From NCBI GenBank assembly GCA_964391195.1, contig CAYMLG010000004.1, positions 62,001 to 126,000 of the forward strand: DNA of 64,000 nt. The letters run 5' to 3'. This document shows positions 22,330 to 30,761 of this stretch, piece by piece. Each line of letters opens with the position of its first letter. Position 1 is the first letter of the stretch. Origin of the DNA: JAAYXE01 sp964391195. GTDB lineage: Bacteria > Chloroflexota > Anaerolineae > Anaerolineales > UBA4823. A program made the translations under genes and the position numbers. Under the pieces are notes generated by a model. That model did no database searches, was not told where the DNA came from, and saw nothing but the letters and a program-made list of their open reading frames with translations.

Positions 22330-25300
22330 ATGGATCTTTCCGTCGAAAAGCGAACATCCTGGCTCGAACGGCCCGTCCTGACCACGCTGGTGCTCAATTG
22401 GGAACTGGTCCTGTTCGCCACGATCCTCATCCTGGCCGTGTTCACCCGCTTCTACGACCTGGAAGCGCGGGTGATGAGCCATGATGAGAACTCTCATGTC
22501 TACTATTCCTGGCTGCTTTCCCGCGGCCAGGGCTACACCCACGACCCGATCACCCACGGCCCGTTTCAATTCCACGTTGTCGCCCTCTCGTATTTCCTGT
22601 TCGGCGACAACGACCTGACGGCGCGCATCCCCGCGGTGCTGTTCAGCATCGCCACCGTGGCGTTCATGTGGAATTACCGGCGCTACCTGGGCCGGGCGGG
22701 GGCGCTGGTCGCCGCGCTGCTGATGACGATTTCGCCCTATATGTTGTTCTATGGGCGCTACGTGCGCAACGAAGCCTTCGTGGCCCTGTGGGGGGTGGTG
22801 ACCCTCTACGCCATCCTGCGCTACATTGAAACCGGCAGGCATCGCTACCTGTTCTACCTGTCCGCGGCGACGGTGCTGCACTTCACGACGAAGGAAACCG
22901 CCTTCATTTATACGGCGCAGGCGCTGATCTTCCTGGCCTTTTATCTGCTCTGGCAGCTTGCCCGGAGAGAGTGGGGCCGGGCCAGGGACAAGACGAACTT
23001 CCTGGTGGCCCTGATGGGCGCCCTGCTGCTGTTCGCCGCGGCATTGGCCTTCTTTATCGCCGAACGACCAGAAGCGCTGCCGATCAGCGCCGATGGCGTG
23101 CCCATCGCGGAGGACGAATCCCTCGACCTGCGGCTGCCGCTGCCGGTAGGGGCGTTGGGCGGCGCAGGGTTGGTGGTGCTGGCCGCTGCGCTGTACTTCT
23201 TGCTGCGCGGCTTCACCTGGGCCCGGCTGCGGGAGGAGCGTTCTTTCGATTTGCTGGTGCTGCTCAGCACGCTGGTGCTGCCCATGCTGGCGCCCTTCCC
23301 GGTCAAGATGCTGGGGATCAACCCCATTGATTACAACAACACCCAGGGCATGGCGGTGACCGCCGGCTTCGTGGTGTTCCTGGCGCTGGTGGGCATTGGG
23401 ATCGGCCTGGCCTGGAAGCCGCGCCTGTGGCTGCTGAACGCCGCCCTGTTCTACGCCATCTTCACCGTCTTCTACACCACCGTTTTCACCAACGGCTTCG
23501 GTTTCTTCACCGGCCTGGTCGGTTCCCTTGGATACTGGCTGGACCAACAGGGAGTGAACCGCGGCAGCCAACCGGTGTACTACTACGCCCTGATCCAGGT
23601 GCCCATTTACGAGTTCTTGCCGGCGGTGGGCAGCCTGCTGGCCCTGGTTTTGGGGCTGCGGGGCTGGCGCTCTCCCGCTGAGCGTGAGCTAGCTACTCTC
23701 CAGGACGGAGATCCCACTTCGTCCGAGACACAGGAAACCCTCCCCGATCTGGCGCAAGCCCCGGGGCCTGAAGGCCGGGTGATCCCACCGGTGCTGTCGC
23801 TGCTGGGGTATTGGGTGGTGACCAGCCTGCTGGCTTATACCCTGGCCGGGGAGAAGATGCCCTGGCTCACCGTACACATCGCCCTGCCCATGATCCTGAT
23901 CTCCGGCTGGTCGATCGGGGCGCTGATCGACCGGGTCAACTGGGGGTTATTCCGCGAGCGGCGGGGCTGGATCATGGCGGCGCTGCTGCCGGTCTTCCTG
24001 GTCAGCCTGCTGGCGGCGGCCGGGCCGATGTTGGGCGAAAACCGGCCCTTCCAGGGCCGCGAGCTGGCTCAACTTCGGGTGACAACCACTTTCGTCACCG
24101 CCCTGGCGACCGCGGTGTTGAGCGGGGCCGGCCTGTTCATCCTGGCACGACCCTGGCCCGCGGCTCAATTCACCCGGGTGGTAAGCCTGTTTTTGCTGGG
24201 TTTCCTCGGGCTGCTTACCGCCCGCGCCGCGTTCCGCGCCGCATATATCAACTACGATCACCCCACCGAGTACCTGGTCTACGCCCATTCGGCGGGCGGG
24301 GTCAAGCAAGCCCTGGCCCAGATCGAGGAGATCTCGCGCCGCACGACCGATGGCCTCGCCCTGCAGGTGGCTTACGATAACGAGACCACCTACCCCTACT
24401 GGTGGTATCTGCGCAACTACCCCAACCAGCACTACTACGGCGAGAACCCCAGCCGCAGCCTGCGGGATATGCCCGTGATCCTGGTAGGTGATGCCAACTT
24501 CGGCAAGATGGAGCCTGTGGTGCGGGACGACTTCGTCATGTTCGAATACAAGCGCCTGTGGTGGCCCGACCAGGATTATTTTGGCCTGAACATGGAGCGC
24601 ATCCTGAATGCCCTGCGCGATCCGGGAATGCGTTCGGCTGTCTTCCAGATCTGGCTGAACCGGGATTACACCCGCTACGCTCAACTGACCGGAAAGGATA
24701 TGAGCCTGCCCAATTGGGAGCCGGCGGCCGAGATGCGCCTGTACGTGCGCAAGGATATCGTCGCCCGGCTGTGGAACTATGGCTCTGCGCCGGTTGCCGA
24801 GGAACCCTCGGTGGACCCCTACGAAGGGAAGGAAGCCAGGCTGGTCCCCGAGCAGGTGATCGGCAGCTCGGGGGCTGCGCCGGGTGAACTGCAGCGGCCT
24901 CGGGATCTGATCGTGCTGGAAGACGGCAGCCTGTTCGTGGCGGATACCGGCAACCATCGCATCCAGCACCTGAGCCCGGATGGCAGCCTCATCGCCCAAT
25001 GGGGCGGCTTTTCGGGGACAGACCCCGCCGCCGCTCCGCCCGGCACGTTCAACGAACCCTGGGGCCTTGGCATGGGCCCCGACGGCTCGATCTACGTCGC
25101 CGACACCTGGAACCACCGGGTGCAGAAGTTCAGCCCGGATGGCGAGTTCCTGGCCACCTGGGGCTACTTCGGCACGGCCGAGGCGCCGGAGGCCTTCTGG
25201 GGGCCCAGAGATGTGGAGGTGGACGACCAGGGCCGGGTGTTCGTCACCGACACGGGCAATAAACGGATTGTGGTCTTCGACGAGCAGGGGAATTACCTGA

Positions 25301-25725
25301 CCCAGTTCGGCCAGGCCGGGCTGAGTCCGGGCGAGTTCGACGAACCCACCGGGCTCGCGATCGACGACCAGGGCCGCTTATACGTGGCCGATACCTGGAA
25401 CCAGCGCGTGCAGGTGTTCAGCGACGATGGCAGCGGCGCTTTCCAGGTGGTCAACTCCTGGGAGGTGGTCGCCTGGTTCGGACAGTCCCTGGACAACAAG
25501 CCGTACATCGACGTGGGCCCGGATGGGCACGTGTTCATCACCGACCCCGAAGGGTACCGGGTGATCGAGTTCGACGCCGGCGGCCAGATCGTGCGCTATT
25601 GGGGCGATTACTCCGCCGGGACGGATGGTTTCGGCATGGCCGGAGCCGTGGCCGTCGGGCCGGATGGCCAGGTGTGGGTGAGCGACGCCGGGAACAGCCG
25701 CCTGCTGCGTTTCCGCCTGCCCTAG
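22330..25725 (+). CDS. TIGR03663-family membrane glycosyltransferase with C-terminal NHL repeats
   Basis: 1131 residues. The N-terminal half is a GT-C (PMT/GT39-like) polytopic protein with the acidic loop motif SHDENSHVYYSW, and segments of TIGR03663 (flippase-activity-associated Agl23 family). About 13 TM helices reach residue ~640. A non-TM region follows (YDNETTYPYWWYLRNYP), then about six NHL/beta-propeller repeats from ~845 (VADTGNHRIQHLSPDG, VADTWNHRVQKFSPDG, and further copies). Likely transfers sugar from a lipid carrier outside the membrane. Substrate unknown. Confidence 0.87.
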   Translation: MDLSVEKRTSWLERPVLTTLVLNWELVLFATILILAVFTRFYDLEARVMSHDENSHVYYSWLLSRGQGYTHDPITHGPFQFHVVALSYFLFGDNDLTARIPAVLFSIATVAFMWNYRRYLGRAGALVAALLMTISPYMLFYGRYVRNEAFVALWGVVTLYAILRYIETGRHRYLFYLSAATVLHFTTKETAFIYTAQALIFLAFYLLWQLARREWGRARDKTNFLVALMGALLLFAAALAFFIAERPEALPISADGVPIAEDESLDLRLPLPVGALGGAGLVVLAAALYFLLRGFTWARLREERSFDLLVLLSTLVLPMLAPFPVKMLGINPIDYNNTQGMAVTAGFVVFLALVGIGIGLAWKPRLWLLNAALFYAIFTVFYTTVFTNGFGFFTGLVGSLGYWLDQQGVNRGSQPVYYYALIQVPIYEFLPAVGSLLALVLGLRGWRSPAERELATLQDGDPTSSETQETLPDLAQAPGPEGRVIPPVLSLLGYWVVTSLLAYTLAGEKMPWLTVHIALPMILISGWSIGALIDRVNWGLFRERRGWIMAALLPVFLVSLLAAAGPMLGENRPFQGRELAQLRVTTTFVTALATAVLSGAGLFILARPWPAAQFTRVVSLFLLGFLGLLTARAAFRAAYINYDHPTEYLVYAHSAGGVKQALAQIEEISRRTTDGLALQVAYDNETTYPYWWYLRNYPNQHYYGENPSRSLRDMPVILVGDANFGKMEPVVRDDFVMFEYKRLWWPDQDYFGLNMERILNALRDPGMRSAVFQIWLNRDYTRYAQLTGKDMSLPNWEPAAEMRLYVRKDIVARLWNYGSAPVAEEPSVDPYEGKEARLVPEQVIGSSGAAPGELQRPRDLIVLEDGSLFVADTGNHRIQHLSPDGSLIAQWGGFSGTDPAAAPPGTFNEPWGLGMGPDGSIYVADTWNHRVQKFSPDGEFLATWGYFGTAEAPEAFWGPRDVEVDDQGRVFVTDTGNKRIVVFDEQGNYLTQFGQAGLSPGEFDEPTGLAIDDQGRLYVADTWNQRVQVFSDDGSGAFQVVNSWEVVAWFGQSLDNKPYIDVGPDGHVFITDPEGYRVIEFDAGGQIVRYWGDYSAGTDGFGMAGAVAVGPDGQVWVSDAGNSRLLRFRLP

Positions 25726-25745
25726 TTAGGGCTTTGAAAAATAGA

Positions 25746-25797
25746 AGTTAGGGGGGATTTGGGCGGGCTGCACAGCCCGCCCAAATCCCCCCTGACT
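25746..25797. terminator. bidirectional terminator hairpin between convergent genes
   Basis: Arms of 25 nt with one mismatch (25746-25770 and 25773-25797) around a CA centre. T-rich sequence lies on both sides (TTTCTTATT to the right; the complement of AAAAATAGA to the left). It sits between the ends of the TIGR03663 gene and the small membrane protein gene. Confidence 0.8.
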
Positions 25798-25828
25798 TTC
25801 TTATTCTAGAGATCTACCACAGGCGCGG

Positions 25829-26062
25829 CTAGGCCAGGCCGCGGAATACGAGCAGCAGGCCCAGGATAAACACCGGGATGCCAACCGGCAGCCCGACGAT
25901 AGTGATGCTCAGGATGATCCCCACGATCATGAACACCAGCCCCAGGATGACCGCAACCAGGCGGCCGGTCAGGGAGATAATCCACGCCACCAGGTTCCAG
26001 ATGGCCCAAAAAGGCCAGAGGATCCAGGGCACACGACGTTCCATGCGGTTTTCGGCAGACAT
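25829..26062 (-). CDS. small two-helix membrane protein
   Basis: 77 residues. The first hydrophobic helix includes LWPFWAIWNLVAWIISLTG; a second hydrophobic block begins LVAVILGLVFMIVGIIL and continues through the VGLPVGIPVFILGLLLVF stretch. Charged N-terminus (MSAENRMERR) is probably cytosolic. Start ATG at 26062 is preceded by AAGGAG at good distance. Function not recognised. Single gene, convergent with the TIGR03663 gene. Confidence 0.75.
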   Translation of the reverse strand: MSAENRMERRVPWILWPFWAIWNLVAWIISLTGRLVAVILGLVFMIVGIILSITIVGLPVGIPVFILGLLLVFRGLA

Positions 26063-26139
26063 TTCGCACTCCTTCTGATAAATTCCAACGCTATAAATCT
26101 ATACGGAGCACGGCCGAAAAGGTTGCAAATGGGGCTCGC

Positions 26140-26649
26140 CTATGGCAAGAAACGCATTTGCATCTCGCCGCTCGCCGCATACCAGTAGTGGGCGGAGAAG
26201 GGCGGGGAGCCGGGGCGGGAGGCCAGCACGCGCGGCAGCAGTTGTGGCAGGTCTTCCACTAGCGGCAGGCTGTCCAACCGGTCCACCGGGATCCACTCCA
26301 GGCTGCCTTCAGGGGAAGGGCGGGGTGGGGCGGAGGCGGCGCTGACCTCGCCGCGCAGGACGAAGATCCCCACTCCGGTGTTCTCACCGGCGTCGATGGT
26401 GATAAAGCCGCACAGCCACAGCTGCAGGCCGGTGTATCCCGTCTCTTCGTAGAGCTCGCGCCGGGCGGCGCTGATGAAATCCTCGCCGCGTTCCACGTGC
26501 CCGCCGACCCCGTTATAGCGGTTGGCCCACAGGCGCTTGTTGGGGGCGCCTTTGATCAACAGGATTTTCTCCTCGCTGGTCAGAAAAATCAGGGTGCGGG
26601 GGATGAGCGCGTAGCGGCCGTCGTTGACTTTTTGTTCGGATGCGGGCAT
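26140..26649 (-). CDS. Nudix hydrolase
   Basis: 169 residues from ATG at 26649. A complete Nudix box matching GX5EX7REUXEEXGU begins at GHVERGE and ends RELYEETGY. Members cleave nucleoside diphosphates linked to a second group (oxidised nucleotides, sugar nucleotides); MutT-like house-cleaning is plausible. The start is least certain because no clear ribosome binding site is visible. The gene follows the terminator at 26669-26703, so it needs its own promoter or read-through. Confidence 0.88.
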   Translation of the reverse strand: MPASEQKVNDGRYALIPRTLIFLTSEEKILLIKGAPNKRLWANRYNGVGGHVERGEDFISAARRELYEETGYTGLQLWLCGFITIDAGENTGVGIFVLRGEVSAASAPPRPSPEGSLEWIPVDRLDSLPLVEDLPQLLPRVLASRPGSPPFSAHYWYAASGEMQMRFLP

Positions 26650-26668
26650 GGCTTCGTATGGTTTCCCC

Positions 26669-26703
26669 AAAAAGTCCGGAGCTGGCCTGGCTCCGGACTT
26701 TTT
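26669..26703. terminator. intrinsic terminator after the aldolase homologue
   Basis: Stem AAAAAGTCCGGAGC / GCTCCGGACTTTTT with a 7-nt loop; A and T tracts make it work on either strand. It lies 17 bp past the aldolase stop at 26720. Confidence 0.85.
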
Positions 26704-26719
26704 GGTAAAGCAAAATGGA

Positions 26720-28141
26720 TTAGTCGGCCAGATCTTTGACGTCTTCCGCGGCCACGGCTTCGCCCAGGTAATCCTGCGGGCGGGGGCTGATGACCACCGG
26801 GCGGATGGTCTGGTCCACGTACCGGCGGGTGCCCTCCAGCCCGAGCAGGTTGAAGAGCTTGCTGAACTGGGCCTCCCACGCCTGGCCGATCTCTTCCTTC
26901 TTCTCGGGAGCCAGGTTCCAGACCTTGGCCTTGAAGGGGCCGATGGCCTGTTTGCGGGTCTTGTAATAGAACTGTTCGTCGGTCTGGTCCGGTTTGTGCT
27001 CGCCGGCGTGCTTATCGTCCAGGTAGGCGTATATCTCCCGGCGCAGCCCATCCGGCAGGCGGTCGAACAGCATGTTCTGGAAGTTCGTCGCCAGGTGGAC
27101 TTCGATGGCTTCTGCCTCGACGAACTTGCCGAACGCTTGCTCCGGCAGGGTGGAAGCCCCATGTTGGACCGCGCCGCCCAACTGGTATTCCTGGCGGGCG
27201 ATCCGGCTGAGCTCGAGGAGCGTGCCGAAATCCACCTTCACTTCTTTGATCGAGCCGTCCGGCAGGACGACCCCGCCGTGCGAGGTGCCGGTCTGGATCG
27301 AGATCTTGCTCAGGCCGGTGACGCCCGGGGCGATCCGTTCCAGTTCTGCGTTATAGCCGTCCATATAAGTGCGCAGCTCATGAGGGGTGGAGTTATGCCC
27401 GCCGACTTCGCCGATCTCACCGCCGATCGAAATGGTGACGCCCTCCGGTTCCAACCGGCGCACGTGAGCGGTGAACATGGCGGAGAGTTCGGTGTTCAAC
27501 TTCTGCTGCTCTTTTTCGGTCGGCTTGGAGATGTCGACCAGGGTGGAGGTGTCGATGTCGATGTTGTAGAAACCGGCCTGGATGGCCTCCTGGATCAGCT
27601 CGCGCACTGCCTGGAGTTCCGGCTCGGGGTCCTGGTTGAAGCGCTTGGCGGACACCTGGAAATGATCGCCCTGGATGAAGACCGGACCGGTGTAATCCTC
27701 GGCGATGGCGGCGGCCAACACGTTGGTGACGTATTCGCTGGGGCGCTGGTCGGTGTAACCCATTTCCGAACGGGCGATCTCGAAAATGAACGCTCCGGCG
27801 TCGATGGCTTTCGCCGCCCGGTACACCGAACGGGCCGCCACAAACGAGAGGGCCCGCAGATTGATCGCCGGCACGGTGAACGACGCCGGGACCTCCCCCC
27901 GGCCGCGAGCCATGTACAGATCGTGGATGGAGGCGGGGACCGCGCCGTAGGCCAGGGCGGCCAGGCGCGTCAGATAGCGGGCGAGCATCTGGCGCTCGCC
28001 GCTCTCCAGAGCCGAGATTTCCGCCAGGCGGTGAATGGTGGCGCGCAGGCGGGCCTTATCCTTGATTTCGGCCTTCCCATTGGTCACTTCCAGGCTGTTG
28101 TCCAACAGGGCTAGCAGGTCTTGAAGATGAGTATTATTCAT
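26720..28141 (-). CDS. class II fructose-bisphosphate aldolase homologue
   Basis: 473 residues from ATG at 28141 (GAGGAG upstream). A class II aldolase-like TIM barrel: VFIQGDHFQVS carries the metal-binding H, AGFYNIDIDTSTL the Asp region, GGEIGEVGGHN the Glu, and TGTSHGGVVLPDG the loop His. It is about 100-120 residues longer than ordinary FBA: an N-terminal helical extension and a C-terminal part about FQNMLFDRLP onward. Could act on FBP, tagatose-1,6-bisphosphate or another ketose phosphate. Confidence 0.82.
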   Translation of the reverse strand: MNNTHLQDLLALLDNSLEVTNGKAEIKDKARLRATIHRLAEISALESGERQMLARYLTRLAALAYGAVPASIHDLYMARGRGEVPASFTVPAINLRALSFVAARSVYRAAKAIDAGAFIFEIARSEMGYTDQRPSEYVTNVLAAAIAEDYTGPVFIQGDHFQVSAKRFNQDPEPELQAVRELIQEAIQAGFYNIDIDTSTLVDISKPTEKEQQKLNTELSAMFTAHVRRLEPEGVTISIGGEIGEVGGHNSTPHELRTYMDGYNAELERIAPGVTGLSKISIQTGTSHGGVVLPDGSIKEVKVDFGTLLELSRIARQEYQLGGAVQHGASTLPEQAFGKFVEAEAIEVHLATNFQNMLFDRLPDGLRREIYAYLDDKHAGEHKPDQTDEQFYYKTRKQAIGPFKAKVWNLAPEKKEEIGQAWEAQFSKLFNLLGLEGTRRYVDQTIRPVVISPRPQDYLGEAVAAEDVKDLAD

Positions 28142-28337
28142 GATCACAACTCCTCTAGCTAAAACGTCCATCCAACGAGCCGGGAAGAGGCCCGGCTGCG
28201 GCCACCACCCGCGGCGCTTTGCCTCCACCCTGCAACTGGACGGACTCTTTTAATTTCCCCAATCAGATTATAACATTCATGTTGTCGGAGCCGCCTTGAA
28301 CCGCATGGTTTGGTGTGCACGCACAACTTTCAGGTGT

Positions 28338-28372
28338 TTAGGGAGTGGGCGGCGAAGCTGCCCACTCCCTAA
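28338..28372. repeat. 13-bp perfect hairpin between divergent genes
   Basis: TTAGGGAGTGGGC (28338-28350) pairs with GCCCACTCCCTAA (28360-28372). In a 403-bp divergent intergenic region, where no gene needs terminating, so it is more likely a regulatory or repeat element. GTGTGCACGCAC at 28312-28323 recurs at 34839-34850. Confidence 0.55.
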
Positions 28373-28432
28373 CATCCATTACTACGGGCCCCGGCAACTT
28401 TTTGAGTACAGATTCGTAGAATCAGTTAAACG

Positions 28433-28461
28433 TTGCGCCAGGTAAAAACACAGGCTATAAT
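28433..28461 (+). promoter_or_regulatory. promoter of the SPFH module
   Basis: TTGCGC (28433-28438), 17-bp spacer, perfect TATAAT (28456-28461). Start of transcription near 28468, about 75 nt before the ATG at 28545. Confidence 0.7.
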
Positions 28462-28544
28462 CTGTGATGTGAATCCCCGATTATGCCAATGATGCCGTAC
28501 TCCGGGCTGGAAGAGAAGCCCGTTCAATGGATAAGGAGAAATCG

Positions 28545-29081
28545 ATGAGTGACATGGACGATGCAATTTTTGGCAAGGTGGGCGCGAGTGAAGATGTGTT
28601 CAAGCGCATCTTGCACAAAATCCCCGGGTTTGGGGGTTACCTCGACCGCCAAAACCGCCGCGATGCAGATAAACTGCTGCGGGAGACGGTCGCCAGCCGG
28701 ATCGAAGAGCTGTGGGGGCGGGTATCCCGGCTGCAAACCGAATTCATCTCACACGGTGACATTGCTTATGTAGATGACATCGAAGCCGCGGCGGTCAAGC
28801 TGCGCACCTTTGCCGACCGGATCCGCAGGGCAACGTACGGTTACTCCAGCCTGTTCGAGAGCGTCAAGATCAATGAGGACGAGCTCACCCGCCTATACCA
28901 GTACGACGCAGCCCTGCTGGACATGGTAGATGAAATCTCGCGGGCGATCGACAACGTGGAGGCGTCTGTGGGCACCGACGGGCTCCCGGCTGCCATCCGC
29001 CACCTGGCCTCGACGGCGCAGAAGGCGATCGATATGTTCAACCGGCGGGAAGAAGTCTTTTTTGCCCCCAACCAGGGCTAG
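28545..29081 (+). CDS. conserved helical protein upstream of the SPFH gene
   Basis: 178 residues, soluble, mostly alpha-helical with likely coiled coils (ESVKINEDELTRLYQYDAAL, RRATYGYSSLF). No catalytic motif found. The ATG at 28545 has AAGGAG 5-10 bases upstream and is preferred over 28527. It lies 25 bp before an SPFH-domain gene in the same direction, so the two probably form one module; it may be a partner of the SPFH scaffold. Not recognised as a named family. Confidence 0.72.
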   Translation: MSDMDDAIFGKVGASEDVFKRILHKIPGFGGYLDRQNRRDADKLLRETVASRIEELWGRVSRLQTEFISHGDIAYVDDIEAAAVKLRTFADRIRRATYGYSSLFESVKINEDELTRLYQYDAALLDMVDEISRAIDNVEASVGTDGLPAAIRHLASTAQKAIDMFNRREEVFFAPNQG

Positions 29082-29106
29082 GTAAGAGGAATCAGGAGTT
29101 CAGGCC

Positions 29107-30162
29107 ATGACCAAGATTTTTGATGTGATTGAATACCCCAATGCAATGACCGATGAGCTCGTGCACCGCTTCCCGGAAACGGGGCCGGGCGCCTTCCGCA
29201 TCGGGTCGCAGGTGATCGTGCGCGAGTCACAGGCAGCCGTGTTTTACCGCGATGGGCGGGCCCTGGACGTGTTCGGCCCGGGCCGGCATACCATCGTCAC
29301 CTACAATATCCCGCTGCTGACGAATCTGCTCGGCAATCTGTTCAACGAACGCACCCCGTTCCCGGCGGAAGTGTACTTCGTGTCGCTGCGCGAGTTCCCC
29401 GATCGCAAATGGGGTACACCGCAACCCATTATCGTCCGCAACCCGAATATGGCCCTGGGCGTCGCCCTGCTGCAGGGCTTCGGCACTTACAGCTTCCAGA
29501 TCAGCGACCCGCAGCAGTTCGTCAACCAGATCGTCGGGGCGCAGGGCGTCTACCGCATCGGTGAGATCGAAAGCCGGCTGCGCTCGATGCTGCTCTCCAA
29601 GCTGCAAGACCTGTTGGGCGAGACCGCGGCTCGCAACAGTGTGCCTGAACTTATCGGCCTGACGGAAGAATTGGGCGCCGGGGTGCGGGCGAAATCGCAG
29701 GATGACTTCCTGGCCCTGGGCCTGACTCTGAAATCTTTCTACATCGAAAACTTGAAGCCATCCAGCAAGTCGGCCGAGGAACTGCGGGCGATGGGCATGC
29801 TCGACATCGCCACCTACACTCAACTGCAGGCGGCGGACGCCTTGCGAGATGCGGCCCAGAACCCCAGCGGCGGCGCCGGCCTGACCGCCGGTATCGGCGC
29901 CGGGATCGGTGTGGGCAACATCATCAACCAGTCGCTCAGCGGAGTCACCGGTGGGGCGGCTGCGGCCGGGCAGGCCGGCCCGCAGCCCGGTGAAGCCGCC
30001 AAAGCCCCGGCGGTGATGACCCCGGCCGAGGCCGCCAGCTACCTGCGGGTGGCGGAAGAAGATGTGATGGCCGCCATCAACGCCGGTGAGTTGAAAGCCA
30101 AGAAGATCGGCAACGCTTACCGCATCAGCAAAGAGGCGCTGGACGATTTCCTCAAAGGCTAA
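29107..30162 (+). CDS. SPFH-domain protein with C-terminal excisionase-type HTH
   Basis: 351 residues. Stomatin/prohibitin-like SPFH core (about 20-240) with QVIVRESQAAVFYRDGRALD, the oligomerising part and no TM anchor at the N-terminus. After a Gly/Ala-rich linker (about 250-295), an excisionase-type HTH_17-like domain starts MTPAEAASYLRVAEEDV and ends KKIGNAYRISKEALDDF. SPFH proteins form membrane microdomains; the DNA-binding-like tail is unusual and may instead bind proteins. YdjI-type viral core-like family. Operon with the gene at 28545. Confidence 0.85.
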   Translation: MTKIFDVIEYPNAMTDELVHRFPETGPGAFRIGSQVIVRESQAAVFYRDGRALDVFGPGRHTIVTYNIPLLTNLLGNLFNERTPFPAEVYFVSLREFPDRKWGTPQPIIVRNPNMALGVALLQGFGTYSFQISDPQQFVNQIVGAQGVYRIGEIESRLRSMLLSKLQDLLGETAARNSVPELIGLTEELGAGVRAKSQDDFLALGLTLKSFYIENLKPSSKSAEELRAMGMLDIATYTQLQAADALRDAAQNPSGGAGLTAGIGAGIGVGNIINQSLSGVTGGAAAAGQAGPQPGEAAKAPAVMTPAEAASYLRVAEEDVMAAINAGELKAKKIGNAYRISKEALDDFLKG

Positions 30163-30186
30163 CCGGCCTCTATTTCCGAAACGCAG

Positions 30187-30227
30187 AACACCTCAGGGCC
30201 CGCTGTCCCGGCCCTGGGGTGTTTTTT
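30187..30227 (+). terminator. intrinsic terminator after the SPFH gene
   Basis: Stem AACACCTCAGGGCC / GGCCCTGGGGTGTT (one mismatch) with a 9-nt loop, then TTTTTT. It starts 25 bp past the SPFH stop. Confidence 0.88.
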
Positions 30228-30311
30228 CATCGCTTGAATCTGCTTTGAAATCTATGCTCGACCGGCCCGCCCGCGGCCCTGAATTATTTTATGGTAAATT
30301 ATGTTATTTTA

Positions 30312-30320
30312 TGTTATAAT
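30312..30320 (+). promoter_or_regulatory. extended -10 promoter of the LWP-repeat gene
   Basis: TGT directly followed by TATAAT (30315-30320), no good -35. The upstream 40 bp are very AT-rich with TTATTTTATG repeated at a 22-bp interval, resembling an UP element. Transcription would begin near 30327, just before the first arm of the structured leader. Confidence 0.65.
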
Positions 30321-30328
30321 ACATGTAG

Positions 30329-30421
30329 TGGGAGAGACTGTACGACCAAGGCGCTCCCCTTTTCACCCGGTTTACCCAGATCAAAGACAATCCTCTAGGT
30401 ACTCTCCCAGAAAAGGGGGGG
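30329..30421 (+). promoter_or_regulatory. pseudoknot-like 5' leader
   Basis: Four arms in the order A-B-A'-B'. A TGGGAGAG (30329-30336) pairs with A' CTCTCCCA (30402-30409), and B CCCCTTTTC (30356-30364) pairs with B' GAAAAGGGG (30410-30418). A' and B' touch, so stacking as an H-type pseudoknot is possible. A could instead pair with B through GGGAG/CTCCC, giving two exclusive folds. It lies in the leader of the 74-residue gene at 30507. No match to a known riboswitch was recognised. Confidence 0.5.
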
Positions 30422-30506
30422 CCCGAAATCAAACCGCGTCCGTTGCCGGAACCAGCGGCTGATCTTAGTGTTTACCGGGAGGTATGGTCGAATAAAGGAG
30501 TATAAA

Positions 30507-30731
30507 ATGAACACCAGAATTCTATGGCCAAGAAGGAAGTATCGCTCGGAGGATAACCTCCGCATCCCCTTCAAAGAGAGGTTATTGTGGCCCCGCGCCC
30601 GTTACCGGACACCGGATGAGAAGGAGATAAAAGAAAGGATGCTCTGGCCGGGTGAGGAGTATCGCTCGGATTGGGATACTCCGGAGCACATGCGGCGGAT
30701 CAAGCTGTGGCCGCTGCGCCCCGAAAAGTAA
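30507..30731 (+). CDS. 74-residue LWP-repeat protein
   Basis: Small, very charged soluble protein. AAAGGAG lies 6 bases before the ATG at 30507. LWP occurs four times (Trp at 7, 28, 47 and 68); the first three continue as LWPxxxYR(S/T), at 6-13, 27-34 and 46-53, so the protein is three ~20-residue repeats plus a half. No signal, TM helix, Cys or known domain. The long structured leader and dedicated promoter argue that it is real. An in-frame GTG at 30471 lies before the RBS and is not used. Family and function not recognised. Confidence 0.72.
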   Translation: MNTRILWPRRKYRSEDNLRIPFKERLLWPRARYRTPDEKEIKERMLWPGEEYRSDWDTPEHMRRIKLWPLRPEK

Positions 30732-30761
30732 TCTCCGATCACGGTGAACGCCGTTCACCGA

